Positions 60,193-64,000 of a stretch of 64,000 nt of DNA are shown here, one piece after another. The translations under genes were made by a program, and so were the position numbers. Under the pieces are notes generated by a model. It saw only the letters and a list, made by a program, of their open reading frames with translations. It made no database searches and was not told where the DNA came from. The stretch comes from Mactromeris polynyma (Eukaryota; Mollusca; Bivalvia; Venerida; Mactridae), in NCBI GenBank assembly GCA_032209605.1, contig JASFXZ010000011.1, positions 19,444,770 through 19,508,769 of the forward strand, in the 5' to 3' direction. Position 1 is the first letter of the stretch; the number at the start of each line of letters is the position of its first letter.

Positions 60193-60832
60193 TGACGTCA
60201 TTTCCGTGTAAATTTAACTTATATAAAGTTGATTAAGGTTAACTACTATTTGGACGAAGTACTGGGCTTACCACAATGAAGTTTTACTCTATCGTTTTAC
60301 ATCAATGTGACACTGGCTTCTAATTCTATGATTGTGAAGTTCAGAGTTAAAGCTCACCACAGGCAGGATTCGTGGTTAAAATATACAACTCATGAGTATA
60401 GTGTTCTACCAATTGATCCTTATGTCTACCACAAACACTAATGTGACTATGTATTCGTAATTTGTAATCTAAGAAAATATATTTGTATAGCACTTCGATT
60501 ATTTTTTTCAGTGTATCATGTGGAGTTTGATTTTGACAGAGTCAGATTAAAAACCACGGAGGAAAAATGTCAGTGTTGTTCATCAGTAAGCTGCACTGGA
60601 ATTGGCTATGCTCCTCACTACAGTGGGACTTAGCTCATAATTCGACGAATGGCGTTTGTTACATAGTGCAATGACTTTGAACGAAAAGAAGTACGGCATC
60701 AGCTACAGCATTTAATATTATATACAGTAATTGTTCAAATGTAGAATAGTATCTACCAGTCCAGTGTTCCCTTTGTTTAAATGATGAATATGTTGTGACA
60801 TAAGAGATGTGATCAATCAGTTTCTATATAAA

Positions 60833-63800
60833 TAGATATTTGGTCAATTTCTCTTAGAACGATCTCAGATATTTGGTCAATTTCTCTTAGAACGTTCTAA
60901 GGTTTTTGGGCCAATTTCTCTTAGAACGTTCTAAGGTTTTTGAATATTTTCTCTTAGAACGATCTAAGATATTTGGTCAATTTCTCTTAGAACGTTCTAA
61001 GGTTTTTTGGTCAATTTCTCTTAGAACGTTCTAAGGTTTTAGCCAAATTCTCTTAGAACGTTCTAAGGTTTTTGGGTCAATTTCTCTTAGAACGATCTCA
61101 GATATTTGGTCAATTTCTCTTAGAACGTTCTAAGGTTTTTGGGCCAATTTCTCTTAGAACGTTCTAAGGTTTTTGGCCAATTTCTCTTAGAACGTTCTAA
61201 GGTTTTTGATCATTTTCTCTCAGAACGATCTCAGATATTTGGTCAATTTCTCTTAGAACGTTCTAAGGTTTTTGGGTCAATTTCTCTTAGAACGTTCTAA
61301 GGTTTTAACCAAATTCTCTTAGAACGTTCTAAGGTTTTTGGGTCAATTTCTCTTAGAACGATCTCAGATATTTGGTCAATTTCTCTTAGAACGTTCTAAG
61401 GTTTTTTGGTCAATTTCTCTTAGAACGTTCTAAGGTTTTTGGGTCAATTTCTCATAGAACGATCTCAGATATTTGGTCAATTTCTCATAGAACGTTCTAA
61501 GGTTTTTGGGCCAATTTCTCTTAGAACGTTCTAAGGTTTTTAATCATTTTCTCTTAGAACGATCTCAGATATTTGGTCAATTTCTCTTAGAACGTTCTAA
61601 GGTTTTTGGGTCAATTTCTCTAAGAACGTTCTAAGGTTTTAGCCAAAATTATCTTAGAACGTTCTAAGGTTTTTGGGTCAATTTCTCTTAGAACGATCTC
61701 AGATATTTGGTCAATTTCTCTTAGAACGTTCTAAGGTTTTTGATAATTTTCTCTTAGAACGATCTCAGATATTTGGTCAATTTCTCTTAGAACGTTCTAA
61801 GTTTTTTTGGTCAATTTCTCTTAGAACGTTCTAAGGTTTTAGCCAAATTCTCTTAGAACGTTCTAAGGTTTTTGGGTCAATTTCTCTTAGAACGATCTCA
61901 GATATTTGGTCAATTTCTCTTAGAACGTTCTAAGGTTTTTGGGTCAATTTCTCTTAGAACGTTCTAAGGTTTTAGCCAAATTCTCTTAGAACGTTCTAAG
62001 GTTTTTGGGTCAATTTCTCTTAGAACGATCTCAGAAATTTGGTCAATATCTCTTAGAACGTTCTAAGGTTTTTGATAATTTTCTCTTAGAACGATCTCAG
62101 ATATTTGGTCAATTTCTCTTAGAACGTTCTAAGGTTTTTGGGTCAATTTCTCTTTGAACGTTCTAAGGTTTTAGCAAAATTCTCTTAGAACGTTCTAAGG
62201 TTTTTGGGCCAATTTCTCTTAGAACGTTCTAAGGTTTTTGGCCAATTTCTCTTAGAACGTTCTAAGGTTTTTGATCATTTTCTCTCAGAACGATCTCAGA
62301 TATTTGGTCAATTTCTCTTAGAACGTTCTAAGGTTTTTGGGTCAATTTCTCTTAGAACGTTCTAAGGTTTTAACCAAATTCTCTTAGAACGTTCTAAGGT
62401 TTTTGGGTCAATTTCTCTTAGAACGATCTCAGATATTTGGTCAATTTCTCTTAGAACGTTCTAAGGTTTTTTGGTCAATTTCTCTTAGAACGTTCTAAGG
62501 TTTTTGGGTCAATTTCTCATAGAACGATCTCAGATATTTGGTCAATTTCTCTTAGAACGTTCTAAGGTTTTTGGGCCAATTTCTCTTAGAACGTTCTAAG
62601 GTTTTTAATCATTTTCTCTTAGAACGATCTCAGATATTTGGTCAATTTCTCTTAGAACGTTCTAAGGTTTTTGGGTCAATTTCTCTTAGAACGTTCTAAG
62701 GTTTTAGCCAAAATTATCTTAGAACGTTCTAAGGTTTTTGGGTCAATTTCTCTTAGAACGATCTCAGATATTTGGTCAATTTCTCTTAGAACGTTCTAAG
62801 GTTTTTGATAATTTTCTCTTAGAACGATCTCAGATATTTGGTCAATTTCTCTTAGAACGTTCTAAGTTTTTTTGGTCAATTTCTCTTAGAACGTTCTAAG
62901 GTTTTAGCCAAATTCTCTTAGAACGTTCTAAGGTTTTTGGGTCAATTTCTCTTAGAACGATCTCAGATATTTGGTCAATTTCTCTTAGAACGTTCTAAGG
63001 TTTTTGGGCCAATTTCTCTTAGAACGTTCTAAGGTTTTTGGCCAATTTCTCTTAGAACGTTCTAAGGTTTTTGATCATTTTCTCTCAGAACGATCTCAGA
63101 TATTTGGTCAATTTCTCTTAGAACGTTCTAAGGTTTTTGGGTCAATTTCTCTTAGAACGTTCTAAGGTTTTAACCAAATTCTCTTAGAACGTTCTAAGGT
63201 TTTTGGGTCAATTTCTCTTAGAACGATCTCAGATATTTGGTCAATTTCTCTTAGAACGTTCTAAGGTTTTTTGGTCAATTTCTCTTAGAACGTTCTAAGG
63301 TTTTTGGGTCAATTTCTCATAGAACGATCTCAGATATTTGGTCAATTTCTCTTAGAACGTTCTAAGGTTTTTGGGCCAATTTCTCTTAGAACGTTCTAAG
63401 GTTTTTGATCATTTTCTCTTAGAACGATCTCAGATATTTGGTCAATTTCTCTTAGAACGTTCTAAGGTTTTTGGGTCAATTTCTCTTAGAACGTTCTAAG
63501 GTTTTAGCCAAATTCTCTTAGAACGTTCTAAGGTTTTTGGGTCAATTTCTCTTAGAACGATCTCAGAAATTTGGTCAATATCTCTTAGAACGTTCTAAGG
63601 TTTTTGATAATTTTCTCTTAGAACGATCTCAGATATTTGGTCAATTTCTCTTAGAACGTTCTAAGGTTTTTGGGTCAATTTCTCTTTGAACGTTCTAAGG
63701 TTTTAGCAAAATTCTCTTAGAACGTTCTAAGGTTTTTGGGTCAATTTCTCTTAGAACGATCTCAGATATTTGGTCAATTTCTCTTAGAATGTTCTAAGGT

Positions 63801-64000
63801 TTTTGGGTCAATTTCTCTTAGAACGTTCTAAGGTTTTTGGGCCAATTTCTCTTAGAACGTTCTAAGGTTTTTGATAATTTTCTCTTAGAACGATCTCAGA
63901 TATTTGGTCAATTTCTCTTAGAACATTCTAAGGTTTTTGGGACATTTTCTCTTAGAACGTTCTAAGGTTTTAGCCAAATTCTCTTAGAACGTTCTAAGAT
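60833..64000 (-). repeat. Palindrome-core satellite, array 2 (inverted, runs off the window)
   Basis: About 95-100 units of the same satellite as 51051-53311 but reverse-complemented (ggtcaatttctcttagaacg ttctaaggtttttg). Two kinds of unit are mixed: the palindromic one, and one with core 'agaacgatctcagatatttgg' in which the palindrome is broken. Rare variants recur at fixed distances of 1065, 800 and 1532 bp, showing block duplications inside the array. The right end is outside the window. Confidence 0.97.

Overview
The window looks like nuclear DNA of an invertebrate animal, most likely a bivalve mollusc. It is AT-rich and gene-poor. Its coding pieces are short exons with GT/AG splice sites, and it is full of tandem satellites, tRNA-derived SINEs, TA-flanked inverted-repeat elements and a non-LTR retrotransposon. 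The bivalve assignment is inferred from the RING-less B-box/propeller TRIM-like sequence, from 'gggccataac' plus 'gacggacgg' repeats, and from modular CCP proteins. It is not proven by a species marker.

Layout. 1-12.8 kb: no convincing gene. It holds two small TA-flanked MITEs, one SINE, a 23-bp minisatellite (8.9-9.75 kb) and a 16-bp satellite (11.4-12.56 kb). 12.86-28.5 kb: a rearranged tandem duplication. A block of about 4 kb occurs at 12.86-16.88 and again at 22.37-26.39, with a leftover piece at 28.29-28.54. Between the copies lie a decayed TRIM-like gene (19.4-21.46), a second TRIM fragment (27.95-28.1) and two isolated, convergent exons (17.2 and 18.1 kb). 29.4-29.64 kb: the last exon of an MGST1-like microsomal glutathione transferase, + strand.

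30.3-47.84 kb: the main gene, on the minus strand. I could join 12 exons by hand from splice sites and phase. They encode six CCP/sushi-type modules, one PLAT/LH2 domain split by an intron, and a C-terminal PAN/Apple-like domain ending in a stop (633 residues visible, 5' end not found). Its introns contain a foldback element broken by a 5'-truncated LINE, a 22-bp minisatellite, another foldback element, a SINE and MITE-like copies. The predicted product is an extracellular adhesive or recognition protein, but its function is not known from sequence.

46-50.8 kb: duplicated dispersed repeats and a roughly 170-bp tandem repeat. 51.05-53.31 kb and 60.83-64.0 kb: two large arrays of one satellite whose unit carries a 16-bp palindrome (CTTAGAACGTTCTAAG). 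The arrays lie in opposite orientation about 7.5 kb apart, and the second runs off the window end.

Most long open frames here are by-products of satellites with stop-free repeats and are not annotated as genes.
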